This document shows positions 17,377 through 26,788 of a stretch of DNA of 40,269 nt, piece after piece. The stretch covers positions 1 to 40,269 of the forward strand of contig CAKQQG010000010.1 in assembly GCA_934270705.1 (NCBI GenBank). Reading direction: 5' to 3'. Below the pieces are notes generated by a model. It saw nothing but the letters and a program-made list of their open reading frames with translations. It was not told the origin of the DNA and did not search any database. This DNA comes from an uncultured Oxalobacter sp. (GTDB taxonomy: Bacteria > Pseudomonadota > Gammaproteobacteria > Burkholderiales > Burkholderiaceae_D). Positions within the stretch are counted from its first letter, which is position 1. Every line of letters begins with the position of its first letter. The position numbers and the translations under genes are program-made.

Positions 17377-18357
17377 TTATCGTACCGTACTTTTCATGGC
17401 AAGGCGCACGGTTTGCGGCCACAGGTAATGATGGCAGAACCGGATGGATACATAGGCGATGACCAGCACAGCGATGATCGCTTCTCCGGTTGCCAGCATA
17501 CGCAGCTGTTCGGCGTATTGTGTCGCCTGCGGAAAACCGGCGACGAGATGCGCCATCTTGTACAGTGCCGTCGCACCGATCGCCATGGGGAAGGTGAAAG
17601 CCGCGTAACCCGGCGTGAACGGCAGGCGCATCAGGTGGAACAGCGCGATATAGGTGAACAGGGTCATCAGCAGGGCGATACCGAGCAGAACCGCGCAGAC
17701 GAGCAGGGACGGTTCTTTCACCACGGTCAGGTAACCGGCCAGCGAGAGGCTTGCAGGCGCGGCCATGATGGCGATGGTCGGTTTGGCGGCATCGGGCACT
17801 TCGCTTCTGAAAACCAGCCGGTAAACCATCAGCGGCAGCATGACAAGGTAACTTGTGAGGCCGATCGCCAGCAATATCAGCGCCAGTTCCGTATAGGCGG
17901 CACCCGGGCAGGTGACATCGGCGACGACGATTCCGACGGGCGGCACGAACCAGCTGGGTACCATGTGGTTCATTTGCCAGTCTCTGGCACGGTGCCAGAT
18001 GAACAGGGCCAGTACGACCAGATGCACGCCGACAGTGAAAAACCACAGAATGTCGCCTGTTACCGGAAATGCCTTGCCGAGCGCTTTGGAGATCACCATG
18101 GTCGCCATGGCGAATGTCGGAACGATACTGCCGACGACCGGGTGCTTCAGGTCACGGTGCAAGGTATCCGGATGACAGACGAAACGGACGGTCAGCAGAC
18201 ACAGCAAAATTCCGGCGACGACGGCGCCGGTGTTCTGACCGTGTCCATCGAGCGGCAACAGGTTTTCAAGACACCATCCCATGCTGGCGATACCCAGCGC
18301 GAGACCGGCAAGCGGCGTCGGGATGTTTCGTGTTTTTTCATGTACCCATTTGAACAT
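17377..18357 (-). CDS. TDT-family transporter (TehA/SLAC1-like)
   Basis: A 326-aa protein with about ten hydrophobic segments. It begins TPLAGLALGIASMGWCLENL and contains PSWFVPPVGIVVADV and FTPGYAAFTFPMAIGATALY, the recurring patterns of the tellurite-resistance/dicarboxylate transporter (TDT) family, which includes TehA and plant SLAC1 anion channels. It would sit in the inner membrane and conduct small anions or export them. The start at 18357 has GGAGTGCAAA ahead of it. It is divergent from a LysR gene 103 bases away, which is its probable regulator. Confidence 0.88.
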   Translation of the reverse strand: MFKWVHEKTRNIPTPLAGLALGIASMGWCLENLLPLDGHGQNTGAVVAGILLCLLTVRFVCHPDTLHRDLKHPVVGSIVPTFAMATMVISKALGKAFPVTGDILWFFTVGVHLVVLALFIWHRARDWQMNHMVPSWFVPPVGIVVADVTCPGAAYTELALILLAIGLTSYLVMLPLMVYRLVFRSEVPDAAKPTIAIMAAPASLSLAGYLTVVKEPSLLVCAVLLGIALLMTLFTYIALFHLMRLPFTPGYAAFTFPMAIGATALYKMAHLVAGFPQATQYAEQLRMLATGEAIIAVLVIAYVSIRFCHHYLWPQTVRLAMKSTVR

Positions 18358-18460
18358 TTTGCACTCCGTTTTTTGTTTTTTTCGATGTCGTCATTGTAAG
18401 GATCGGGTATCATTTGGAAAATCGAATAATTTTTGACGATGTGTTTAGAAAAATCAAACG
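18358..18460. promoter_or_regulatory. Divergent promoter region between TDT transporter and LysR genes
   Basis: 103 bases, AT-rich, with T-runs and a weak ATCG-N12-CGAT symmetry around 18420-18440. This is the usual place for a LysR binding site controlling both genes. No specific site can be fixed by eye. Confidence 0.45.
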
Positions 18461-19363
18461 ATGAGAATTACGCTCAAACAGCTTTCGGTTTTCGTCGCCA
18501 TCGCGCGGCATGGCACCATGACCCGTGCGGCGGACGTATTGTTCATGACGAAAGGTGCGGTGTCGCAGGCGTTGGCGGAGCTGGAAAACCAGTTGGGTGT
18601 TTGTGTGTTCGACAGGCAGCGTGCGCGGTTGCATCTCAATCATGAAGGGGAAAAACTGCTGCCGCTGGCCGATGAATTGCTGGCGCGTTCGCAAGGCGTC
18701 GCGGCGCTTTTCGGCAAGCAGGGTGCCGATACCCGGCTGGCGATAGGCGCGACACGGACGATCGGCAGTTACCTGTTGCCGGACATGTTCGCTGCATTCG
18801 AGCGTGAAAACGGCTGGTTGCCGGGTGCGGCAATCGACAATTCGCAAGCCATCGAGGGCATGCTTTGCCGTTTCGAGATCGATATGGCGCTGGTCGAAGC
18901 GCCGTTGACCGATCCGATGATCGTCTGCGAGCCCTGGCTGGAAGATGAAATGGTCGTGCTGGCGGCGAAAACGCATCGGCTGGCGGGCAAGAAACAGGTT
19001 TCGTTTGCCGAACTGGCCGATGAACGCTGGCTGTTGCGGGAGCCGGGTTCAGGCAGTCGTGCGTTTTTCGACAATCATCTCGCCCCCTGTCTGGACAATC
19101 CGTCCGTTTTTCTGTCACTGAATGCACCCGATACGATTCTGGCCTGTGTCGGCAACGATCTGGGGGTGACCTTCGTCTCGCGGCGCGTGCTGGCGCAACC
19201 GTTTTATGCCGGACAATTCGCGGTGCTGGAAACGGAACGCCGTTTTCTGCGGCCGTTCACGCTTTGTTACCATCGGGACAAATATGTTTCGCCGACCCTC
19301 GAAAAATGGATGGCGTTTTGCCGGGGATGGGAAGGGGTGCCGGGTGGGCGAACATCCGGATGA
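18461..19363 (+). CDS. LysR-family transcriptional regulator
   Basis: A 300-aa LysR protein. The N-terminal wHTH (about residues 1-60) reads LKQLSVFVAIARHGTMTRAA with SQALAELENQLGVCVFDRQR. The effector-binding domain (about 90-295) begins RLAIGATRTIGSYLLPDMFAAF and contains LLREPGSGSRAFFDNHLAP. It is transcribed away from the TDT transporter gene, the classic arrangement for a LysR regulator and its target. Its 3' end nearly meets the convergent aldo/keto reductase 2 gene. Ligand unknown. Confidence 0.92.
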   Translation: MRITLKQLSVFVAIARHGTMTRAADVLFMTKGAVSQALAELENQLGVCVFDRQRARLHLNHEGEKLLPLADELLARSQGVAALFGKQGADTRLAIGATRTIGSYLLPDMFAAFERENGWLPGAAIDNSQAIEGMLCRFEIDMALVEAPLTDPMIVCEPWLEDEMVVLAAKTHRLAGKKQVSFAELADERWLLREPGSGSRAFFDNHLAPCLDNPSVFLSLNAPDTILACVGNDLGVTFVSRRVLAQPFYAGQFAVLETERRFLRPFTLCYHRDKYVSPTLEKWMAFCRGWEGVPGGRTSG

Positions 19364-19389
19364 CGGAATGGCCGACCCGGCAGACGGTG

Positions 19390-20424
<1,035 letters not shown>

Positions 20425-20426
20425 TC

Positions 20427-20432
20427 AGTATA
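20427..20432 (-). promoter_or_regulatory. Putative -10 hexamer of aldo/keto reductase 2
   Basis: Reads TATACT on the minus strand (5 of 6 to TATAAT). It lies exactly 40 nt downstream of the shared motif and 39 bases before the start codon. The -35 position (TTCAGT) is weak. Confidence 0.55.
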
Positions 20433-20472
20433 AAAACGCGAGAAAACGTACTGAATACCCATTCCTTTTTCA

Positions 20473-20493
20473 TTCTTGCCTGATTCTCTCCGG
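20473..20493. promoter_or_regulatory. Putative AraC-family operator, copy 2
   Basis: TTCTTGCCTGATTCTCTC followed by CGG, identical to copy 1 except for one extra C near the end. It lies between the acetyltransferase gene and aldo/keto reductase 2 on the minus strand, 85 bases upstream of the reductase start. Confidence 0.65.
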
Positions 20494-20554
20494 ACATATA
20501 TCGACGGGAGAAAACCGCCATACACACATTCAGACCGGCAATCGGGTGAAACCG

Positions 20555-21118
20555 TCAGAGGGTTTTGACTGCCTTTGCCGGAACTCCGGCGACAACCGTA
20601 TTGGCCGGCACATCCCGCGTGACGACGGCGCCTGCGGCGATGACGGCATTGTCTCCGATCGTCACATTCTGCAAGATCGTGGCATGCGCACCGATCCAGA
20701 CATTTTTGCCGATGACGATCGGTCCGGGCAGGGTGGTGGCACGCCGGTCCGGTTCCAGCGCGTGATTGAGGGTCGCCAGTACCACCTGATGACCGATCAG
20801 ACTGCCGTCCCCGATCGTAATGCCGCCCTGATCCTGAAAACAGCAGCCTGAATTGACGAAAACGTTTTTGCCGAAACGGATGTTCTTGCCGAAATCCGTA
20901 TAAAACGGCGGAAACAGACGAAAAGAGGGATCGACGGGAACGCCCGTCAGTCTGGACATCAGTTCGCAGACGGTTTCTGGCGAATGGCACGAAGCGTTGA
21001 GTTCGGCTGTGATGCGCTGTGCTTCCTGACTGACCTGTACCATGAAGTCGTAGCATTCGGACGGCACGGGGACAGGCTTGCGCTGTTTCATATGTTCCAG
21101 AAAAGTATTCAGATCCAT
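20555..21118 (-). CDS. Sugar O-acetyltransferase (maltose/galactoside acetyltransferase type)
   Basis: A 187-aa LacA/Maa-type acetyltransferase. It has an N-terminal helical Mac domain (about residues 1-60), then left-handed beta-helix hexapeptide repeats (IRFGKNVFVNSGCCFQD, ITIGDGSLIG, IVIGKNVWIGAHATIL, VTIGDNAVIAAGAVVTRDVPANTVVAGVPAK). The catalytic His is H119 in LNHALEPDRR. It transfers acetyl from acetyl-CoA to a sugar hydroxyl, probably for detoxification; the natural acceptor is unclear. The start has AAGGAATG at suitable distance. Confidence 0.92.
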   Translation of the reverse strand: MDLNTFLEHMKQRKPVPVPSECYDFMVQVSQEAQRITAELNASCHSPETVCELMSRLTGVPVDPSFRLFPPFYTDFGKNIRFGKNVFVNSGCCFQDQGGITIGDGSLIGHQVVLATLNHALEPDRRATTLPGPIVIGKNVWIGAHATILQNVTIGDNAVIAAGAVVTRDVPANTVVAGVPAKAVKTL

Positions 21119-21339
21119 GCGTTCATTCCTTATGTTGTACGTGTTGTGACGGCGAATGTGGCCGTTCTTCGGACGGCGCTATTTTTTCATGGAAAGCATA
21201 TGAAAAAAAAGCGATGGAACTCCCGGTAACTTGCCTGAAAGTGCCGTTTTGATGCAAAAGCGCCAGGCGAACCGGCAATATCCTGTACGCGCCATTGCCG
21301 GATGCCGGCAAGTCTGGCGAAAACGGGGGCGGGGAATCG

Positions 21340-22197
21340 TCATTTCCCGGACTTGCGTGACAATTCCGTGAAAACGACCGCGCCGAAAATCATCGCGGCG
21401 CCGATATAGCCGCGCAGTGCCAGAATTTCATGCAGGAAAAGGTAGGACAGCAGGGCGGAAAAAACCGGTTCCAGCGAAAATATCAGTCCGATATTCTCGG
21501 CCGTGGTATAACGCTGGGCGATCGGTTGCACGACGAAACCGTAAGCGCTGCATACCAGTCCAAGTCCCATGATCGCCCCCCACTGGAGCGGCGTCCCGGG
21601 CAGGGACGGCACTTCAAGGAACAGCATGAAAACCGCGCCGATCAGGGAAGCGACGCCCAGCTGGATGATACTGATCATCAATGCATCGTTGCCTTTGGCG
21701 AGTCTGTCGAACACGATGATATAAACGGCATAAAAAAACGCGCCGATGAGACAGTAAACCGCACCGGCATCGAGCGATATACCGTCTTTTGCCGTCAGCA
21801 AAAAAAGTCCTGTAATGGAAATCAGAATGGCGATGACGATATTGCGCGAGGGGAGCGTTTTGCCGATCAGGCTTTGCAGAACCGGCACGATGACGACGGT
21901 CGTACTCGTCAGAAAACCCGCCGTCGAGGCAGTCGTCAGATTGACACCGTTGACCATCCCGTAAAAAATGAGAAACAGAATCACGCCCATCACCAGCCCT
22001 TTCGCCAGTGTCGGCAACGTCAGATGACCAAAGCGGGGCAGAAACATAAGCGACATGGCGATAAAGGCGATACCGAAGCGCATGGCGATCAGATTGTATG
22101 GCCCGATGCCGTCCAGCCCGACTTTCATCAGAAGATAGGAAGAACCCCAGGCCAGCGCCACACTGGCCATCAGCAATTCGGCTTTACGGCTGTTCAT
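21340..22197 (-). CDS. DMT-superfamily (EamA) exporter
   Basis: A 285-aa protein with about ten transmembrane helices in two EamA repeats. Features are ALAWGSSYLLMKVGLDGIGPYNLIAMRF in the first repeat, TTASTAGFLTSTTVVIVPVLQSLIGKTLPSR at its end, and IGLIFSLEPVFSALLSYLFLHEIL in the second. EamA proteins export metabolites such as amino acids across the inner membrane. The substrate here is unknown. It is separated by 221 bases from the acetyltransferase gene and is probably a single-gene unit. Confidence 0.9.
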   Translation of the reverse strand: MNSRKAELLMASVALAWGSSYLLMKVGLDGIGPYNLIAMRFGIAFIAMSLMFLPRFGHLTLPTLAKGLVMGVILFLIFYGMVNGVNLTTASTAGFLTSTTVVIVPVLQSLIGKTLPSRNIVIAILISITGLFLLTAKDGISLDAGAVYCLIGAFFYAVYIIVFDRLAKGNDALMISIIQLGVASLIGAVFMLFLEVPSLPGTPLQWGAIMGLGLVCSAYGFVVQPIAQRYTTAENIGLIFSLEPVFSALLSYLFLHEILALRGYIGAAMIFGAVVFTELSRKSGK

Positions 22198-23336
22198 TTA
22201 CTCTAGGCATGTTTTACTGAAAGCGATCGTTTGCGAGATACCGTAAAACCTTTCCGGCATGAAACGGCACATGACTGGCGGCGGACTCGCAGGAAAAACA
22301 GTCGCCATTTTATATCCTTGCATCATCGGCAGGGGCATTTCCGCAAGATGCATGCGTGAAACGACCATTCGTATTCCCGGGATTTTTCCGGTATTACGTA
22401 ACGCAGTCGATTGCGGCAGGGATCGGGCAAAATGGCATCCTTGATGGAAAAAGACGGTATAACCGGTAATGAAACCGGAAAAGACGGTATTTCGATATTA
22501 TCCAATTCGGATTTTCCTGAATTATCCGCAACTGGACAGAATACATGCACAAACGCGGCTGGAAAACGGAATAACAGATATAAACAGATATATTCAGGGT
22601 GGAACATTCAGAAATATCCGGATGGTATATCCGTTTAATGGGAAAACCTGATAGCGTGATTCCAGTGTATTGCGCCTGATCCGGACATCCGGATCCGCTA
22701 TACCGGAATACACTCAAAAACGGCTGAAATCGCCAAAAGAGAAAACGAATCATGCAACCGTTTCGACCACCGTTTTTCATGGCAGTCTCTTTACCGGTTT
22801 TTCCGGAAAATCATGATGCATGTTCAGGATCATATCTTGATAAATCACATTAATTATTCTTATCAACCATATGATAAACAATATATTTCAACCTGTTTTG
22901 GTATATCGGATTATATCCGGTGTATCGGCGAGTCTTCCGGAGAAGGGAAAAGGTGCGCAGCGAAAGTCAGAAAGCAGATTATGGGGTGCCGGTATCCGTA
23001 CGTACTGTTTCCATGACCGACCTTTCATCACAGACTGGTAGCGTGCTGGATATTCTATGCAATGGTTTTTAGGGTATTATTGTTTTTTCTTTATTTCTTT
23101 TTTTCTTTTTTCTATTGCCATCCTGGATATATGCAAGATTGTCAGAATGAAATGGATCGGCATTTGTTGCCTTCAAGGTTTTTTGATTTTTCCCACGGAT
23201 TCTGGAAATAAGCGCGATTGGCATACTCTGTTCCAGAATCACGTGTTTTTCCTGTGCCGAAAGGTCTGTGGATAACGAACCGCAATTCGTGATCCGTATG
23301 TCATGTTTCCGACTTCCGATCGGTGACAATACCGTT
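22198..23336. other. 1.1-kb gene-poor gap
   Basis: No supported gene in about 1,140 bases. It contains a GTTTTAC/GTAAAAC inverted repeat (22211-22217 and 22243-22249) just before the exporter gene, a direct repeat GGAAAA(A)GACGGTAT at 22446-22460 and 22477-22490, many scattered CCGG-containing short repeats, an AT-rich stretch around 22830-22920, and a pyrimidine-rich tract at about 23070-23120. Open frames here are short and unrecognised. It may hold decayed sequence. Confidence 0.55.
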
Positions 23337-23717
23337 TCAGCGGGTCGTGCGGCCGCGGTAGCGGCCATGGCTGTCGTAGCGTCTGCCGCTGGCGTCTTCG
23401 CGGCCCGTGTATCGTCCCTGATTGTCGTAGCTGCGCCCGTTCGCGTCTTTTCGCCCGATGTAGCGTCCCTGACTGTCGTAGCGTCTGCCGCTGGCGTCCT
23501 CGCGTCCTGTGTAGCGTCCCTGGCTGTCGTAATGACGCCCGTTCGCGTCTTTTCGTCCGATGTAGCGTCCTGACCGGTCGTACATGCGACCGTTTGCATC
23601 CATGCGACCCTGATAGATGCCTTGTTCGTCGTAGAGCCGTCCGGGTTGCGAAAATTCGGTGGCGTTTGCATGGAAGGCGAGCAGGGACAAGAGAAGGAGT
23701 GAAAGGATTTTCAACAT
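23337..23717 (-). CDS. Secreted tandem-repeat protein (17-residue GRxYDxxGRYxGRxDA repeats)
   Basis: A 126-aa protein with a clear signal peptide (MLKILSLLLLSLLAFHANA) followed by six near-perfect 17-residue repeats of the form GR.YDSQGRY.GR.DA. Examples are GRHYDSQGRYTGREDAS and GRRYDSQGRYIGRKDAN. Alternate units carry GRKDAN and GREDAS, so the array looks like amplification of a two-unit block. The repeats recall small secreted beta-rich repeat proteins (for example those called 5-fold beta-flower), but the assignment is uncertain. The product would be periplasmic or extracellular and very basic. Function unknown; 51-bp unit repeats make copy number changes likely. Confidence 0.8.
   Translation of the reverse strand: MLKILSLLLLSLLAFHANATEFSQPGRLYDEQGIYQGRMDANGRMYDRSGRYIGRKDANGRHYDSQGRYTGREDASGRRYDSQGRYIGRKDANGRSYDNQGRYTGREDASGRRYDSHGRYRGRTTR
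23346..23660 (-). repeat. Six 51-bp coding tandem repeats
   Basis: Near-identical 51-bp units encode the 17-residue repeats of the secreted protein. The DNA copies show visible third-base divergence but long shared blocks such as the one encoding YDSQGRY. They are coding and in frame, not CRISPR or a mobile element. Confidence 0.8.
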
Positions 23718-23998
23718 GGCGTTTTTCCGTATTGCGTTTCTGTGTTTTTGCGAGCCATTTGCCAGCCGGATGACAGGTCATGTGTCAGGCGGAATATCGG
23801 TACTTCGGGGCGGTTTTTCCGGTGGATCGCAGGTTTTCAGTTTATCGCATTGCGGGCAGGTTATGCGGTTGTCCGGCAAGAGGGGGGAGCGGGTACGGCA
23901 TGGCAGAAAACGGGGTGAGGTGTTTCCGGCATGTGCCGCTTGTGTCCGGGAAAGCGCGTGCCGGTTCGCGTTTTCCCGGATGAAGGATGATTGGCGGA

Positions 23999-25069
23999 TC
24001 AGTTCAGGTTGGTTTTGAAAAAGTTTTCCATTTTGTCGAACGGGATGATGTCGGTACGGTCGTACAAATCGGTATGGTTTGCGCCCGGGATGATCATCAG
24101 TTCCTTGTTGTCGCCCTTGAGTTTTTTGAAGGCGTCTTCGCCAAAATAGCGGGAATGGGCTTTTTCGCCGTGGATGATGAGTACGGCATTACGGATTTCG
24201 TCGCTGTATGCCAGTATCGGCATGTTCAAAAACGAGAGTGCCGAGGTTTTGTTCCATCCGTTATTGGAGTTGAGGGAGCGGGGATGGTAGCCGCGCGGCG
24301 TTTTGTAATAGGCGTAGTAGTCTTTGACGAATTGCGGTGCATCCTCGGGCAGCGGATCGACTACGCCGCCGGCAAGGGCAAAGGTGCCGTTGCGGGCGTC
24401 TTCAATCCGCTGGGCGTTGAGCTGCTGGCGCAAGGCATAGCGCTGGTCGGCGTCCATGCTGTCGAAGTAGCCTTTGGCGGTGACGCGGGTCATGTCGTAC
24501 ATGGTGGATGCGACGGTGGCCTTGATTCGCGGGTCGTTGGCGGCGGCATTGAGCGCGAATCCGCCCCAGCCGCAGATGCCGATGATGCCGATACGTTCCG
24601 CGTCCACATCGTCTCGCAGCGACAGGTAATCGACGGCGGCGCTGAAGTCTTCGGTATTGATGTCGGGGGATGCGACATAACGGGGGGTGCCGCCGCTTTC
24701 ACCGGTGTAGGATGGGTCGAAAGCGATGGTCAGAAAACCGCGTTCGGCCATGGTCTGGGCATACAGGCCGGAGGCTTGTTCCTTGACGGCGCCGAACGGG
24801 CCGCTGACGGCGATGGCGGGCAGTTTGCCTGTTGCGTTTTTCGGAATGTACAGGTCGGCGGCCAGTGTGATGCCGTAGCGGTTGGTGAATGTGACTTTGC
24901 TGTGCGTCACTTTGTCGCTTTGCGGGAATGTCTTGTCCCATGCGCTGGTCAGTTTCAGTGTTTCCATAACGGTTCCTTCAGAGTATGCGGGGTTTGCGTT
25001 GGCGGACATGGTGCCGATGGCGATCAATAACCCCATGATGAGATTTTTGGCGATGTGTTTTTTTGTCAT
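23999..25069 (-). CDS. Exported alpha/beta hydrolase with cysteine nucleophile
   Basis: A 356-aa protein with a signal peptide (about residues 1-26, ending SANA) and an alpha/beta-hydrolase domain. The nucleophile elbow is G164-I-C166-G-W-G, with cysteine instead of serine as in dienelactone hydrolases. The catalytic histidine is probably H332 in PGANHTDLYD, and RYGITLAADLYIPKNATGKLPAIAVSGPFGAVKEQ marks the N-terminal strands. It may act as an esterase or related hydrolase in the periplasm; substrate unknown. It starts 7 bases after the stop of the cyclophilin-like gene and shares its AraC-type site. Confidence 0.87.
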   Translation of the reverse strand: MTKKHIAKNLIMGLLIAIGTMSANANPAYSEGTVMETLKLTSAWDKTFPQSDKVTHSKVTFTNRYGITLAADLYIPKNATGKLPAIAVSGPFGAVKEQASGLYAQTMAERGFLTIAFDPSYTGESGGTPRYVASPDINTEDFSAAVDYLSLRDDVDAERIGIIGICGWGGFALNAAANDPRIKATVASTMYDMTRVTAKGYFDSMDADQRYALRQQLNAQRIEDARNGTFALAGGVVDPLPEDAPQFVKDYYAYYKTPRGYHPRSLNSNNGWNKTSALSFLNMPILAYSDEIRNAVLIIHGEKAHSRYFGEDAFKKLKGDNKELMIIPGANHTDLYDRTDIIPFDKMENFFKTNLN

Positions 25070-25076
25070 GGCTGGT

Positions 25077-25619
25077 TCAGGGGTGTGTCTGGTTGTCGGA
25101 TTGAAAGGTAATGGTTACGTCTGTATGGCCGAGGGCTTCGGCCAGTCCGGATGGATTGTTGATTTTTCCGATGGGGGTGTACCGGTATGAACTGGTGAAA
25201 GTTTTGTAAAACAGGACGATGCAGTCATTGCCCCATAACATCAAATCCCCTGTGCGGATCGTGCCCGGCAGGGAAGCATCGGCCGGCAAGGTGTTGGCGA
25301 GAGTGTGGAATTTCTCGTTTCCGGCATGGTCTTGCATCGTGACTGTCAGTGGCAGCAGTTTCCGGAACGCTTGTGCGGTCGGGTTGTCCGACAAGGTAGC
25401 CGAATAGCTCGAGGGGCCGATTCTGATGGTAATGGCTTCATTCATGGCGGGGTGACCTTTGTCGTTGTGTTGCGTGGTTTGTTTTGTGCTTGCGGAGGCG
25501 GTTGCAGGCGCTTCGGCAACCGGCAGACCGTTTGCGGAAACCGGTATGCTTTCCGCAAACAGCGACAGAAACAGTATGCTTGCCATTCCGAGGCGTTTTA
25601 TCGTTCGTGAAGCTTTCAT
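25077..25619 (-). CDS. Secreted cyclophilin-like fold protein
   Basis: A 180-aa protein. The N-terminus is a signal peptide (KASRTIKRLGMASILFLSLFAESIPVSA), followed by a low-complexity Ala/Thr/Ser linker. From about residue 70 there is a cyclophilin-like domain (ITIRIGPSSYSATLSDNPTA, GDLMLWGNDCIVLFYKTF, SYRYTPIGKI) as in the PF18050 family. This family is often found near AraC regulators and aldo/keto reductases; its activity is not established and it lacks a recognisable isomerase site. The frame is open to 25742, but the start at 25619 gives the sensible signal peptide, although no strong Shine-Dalgarno is visible. First gene of a two-gene unit with the hydrolase. Confidence 0.82.
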   Translation of the reverse strand: MKASRTIKRLGMASILFLSLFAESIPVSANGLPVAEAPATASASTKQTTQHNDKGHPAMNEAITIRIGPSSYSATLSDNPTAQAFRKLLPLTVTMQDHAGNEKFHTLANTLPADASLPGTIRTGDLMLWGNDCIVLFYKTFTSSYRYTPIGKINNPSGLAEALGHTDVTITFQSDNQTHP

Positions 25620-25695
25620 GACAGGTATTGTCCGGATGGTCGAACCGCTTATGCCGATGGCGGCCGGTCGTTTATGTTTTCTGTATCCGAATGCA

Positions 25696-25701
25696 AGTAT
25701 A
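25696..25701 (-). promoter_or_regulatory. Putative -10 hexamer of the cyclophilin-like/hydrolase operon
   Basis: Reads TATACT on the minus strand, exactly 40 nt downstream of the third motif copy, the same hexamer and spacing as before aldo/keto reductase 2. The -35 position (TGTTCT) is weak. Confidence 0.55.
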
Positions 25702-25741
25702 GAAAATCGTGCCGGATAAGAACAGACACGATTCTTTATCA

Positions 25742-25761
25742 TTCTTGCCTGATTCTCTCGG
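25742..25761. promoter_or_regulatory. Putative AraC-family operator, copy 3
   Basis: TTCTTGCCTGATTCTCTCGG, identical over all 20 bases to copy 1 and 123 bases upstream of the cyclophilin-like start. The remaining sequence from 25762 to 26015 shows no gene or clear site. Confidence 0.65.
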
Positions 25762-26015
25762 CAGTCCGGGAGATTGACGAAGTGAAAGATCGGGTGTTTT
25801 CCGGACGGGATACCGGTGTTTTACCGGAAGCGGGAACGGTCGGGAAGCGGTGAAAATGCAGAAGACGGAAAGCGCTGTCGTTACGGATGCAGGTACCGGT
25901 TGAGTTGTTCCCGGCAGGGAAAAACCGCATGGATGGCGCGTGGGATGCTTTCGTGAAGGCTTGTGTCCCGAATCAGGTTGCCGCAAGGGGCAAGGGCTGA
26001 TTCGGGAAGGACGGG

Positions 26016-26231
26016 TCAGGACAGTCGGGTATCAGTATGAATGGCGTCATATGTTCCGGACTGTACGTAATGCACCGGATGGATAGGTTCGTCCGGCGTT
26101 TCCTGCTGGCCGAATACGATACCCAAAAGCGAACCGATGATCACAAACCAGAACGATAAGCTGACCAGGGCGCCAATGCACAATGCGGATACATAGGAAT
26201 CAATCTGCTGGAATTTGGTTGGATTGAACAT
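26016..26231 (-). CDS. Small hypothetical membrane protein
   Basis: A 71-aa protein with one long hydrophobic segment (about residues 13-39, VSALCIGALVSLSFWFVIIGSLLGIVFG) and a polar C-terminus (QQETPDEPIHPVHYVQSGTYDAIH). The ATG at 26231 has AGGTGGC at good spacing. An open frame 30 bases longer exists but lacks support. No family recognised. It stands alone between the AraC-linked operon and sbcC. Confidence 0.6.
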   Translation of the reverse strand: MFNPTKFQQIDSYVSALCIGALVSLSFWFVIIGSLLGIVFGQQETPDEPIHPVHYVQSGTYDAIHTDTRLS

Positions 26232-26788
26232 GATAGCCACCTTTGATAATTCGAAAAGCACTTTTTATTTTCAGAAAACTGGCGGCTTCCGGGATGAATG
26301 ACGGCGAATATAAAAATTTTTGCCGGAGAGTTTTCATGAATACCGATGGCTTTATTTTTGAGCAACCAGAATCAAACTTCAATAAAGTTTTTTATACATA
26401 TATATTCACTTTTTTTCGAACAAAACTGCAAACCGGTCGTTTTACTGTAATTAATTACATGATTTTATGTTTTGTAAAAATATTTTCCCAGAATAACTGT
26501 TCGGTTTTTTCTGATTATCCCGGGAAAATGATATTGAAAATGGACGAATGACCGGATGTGCCGGATATTCGCGGGGAACGGGTATGCCTGTCTTTTTCGA
26601 CAGTCCGGAAAATACGGTTTGTCGCAAGCGTGATGATGCGCTGTATCGGGAATATGGAGATTGTTTGGCGGTGGATTACCGCGTTTTCCGTAAAGGGCGG
26701 AATGCGTTTCTGACCGGACGGGTGTTTTCCTGCGTGCATGACCGTCATGCGGCATGACGGTTTCGTCCATGATGCATGGTGTGTCCGG
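26232..26788. other. Intergenic region upstream of the small membrane gene and after sbcC
   Basis: About 557 bases. The left 300 are AT-rich (upstream of the small membrane gene). Near the sbcC stop, ACCGTCATG (26741-26749) and CATGACGGT (26753-26761) form a 9-bp perfect hairpin with a 3-nt loop, a possible weak terminator. No gene is supported. Confidence 0.55.

Noticed and set aside
17057..17428. Possible gene of 123 codons containing a nine-G run
   Set aside because: No recognisable family, and it runs into the 3' end of the opposite-strand transporter gene.
23057..23275. Small hydrophobic 72-codon frame with ATG
   Set aside because: Its hydrophobicity comes from a polypyrimidine tract; no ribosome site or family similarity was seen.
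23346..23660. Regular 51-bp repeats resembling a CRISPR array
   Set aside because: The repeats are contiguous without unique spacers, stay in one reading frame and encode a signal-peptide-bearing protein.
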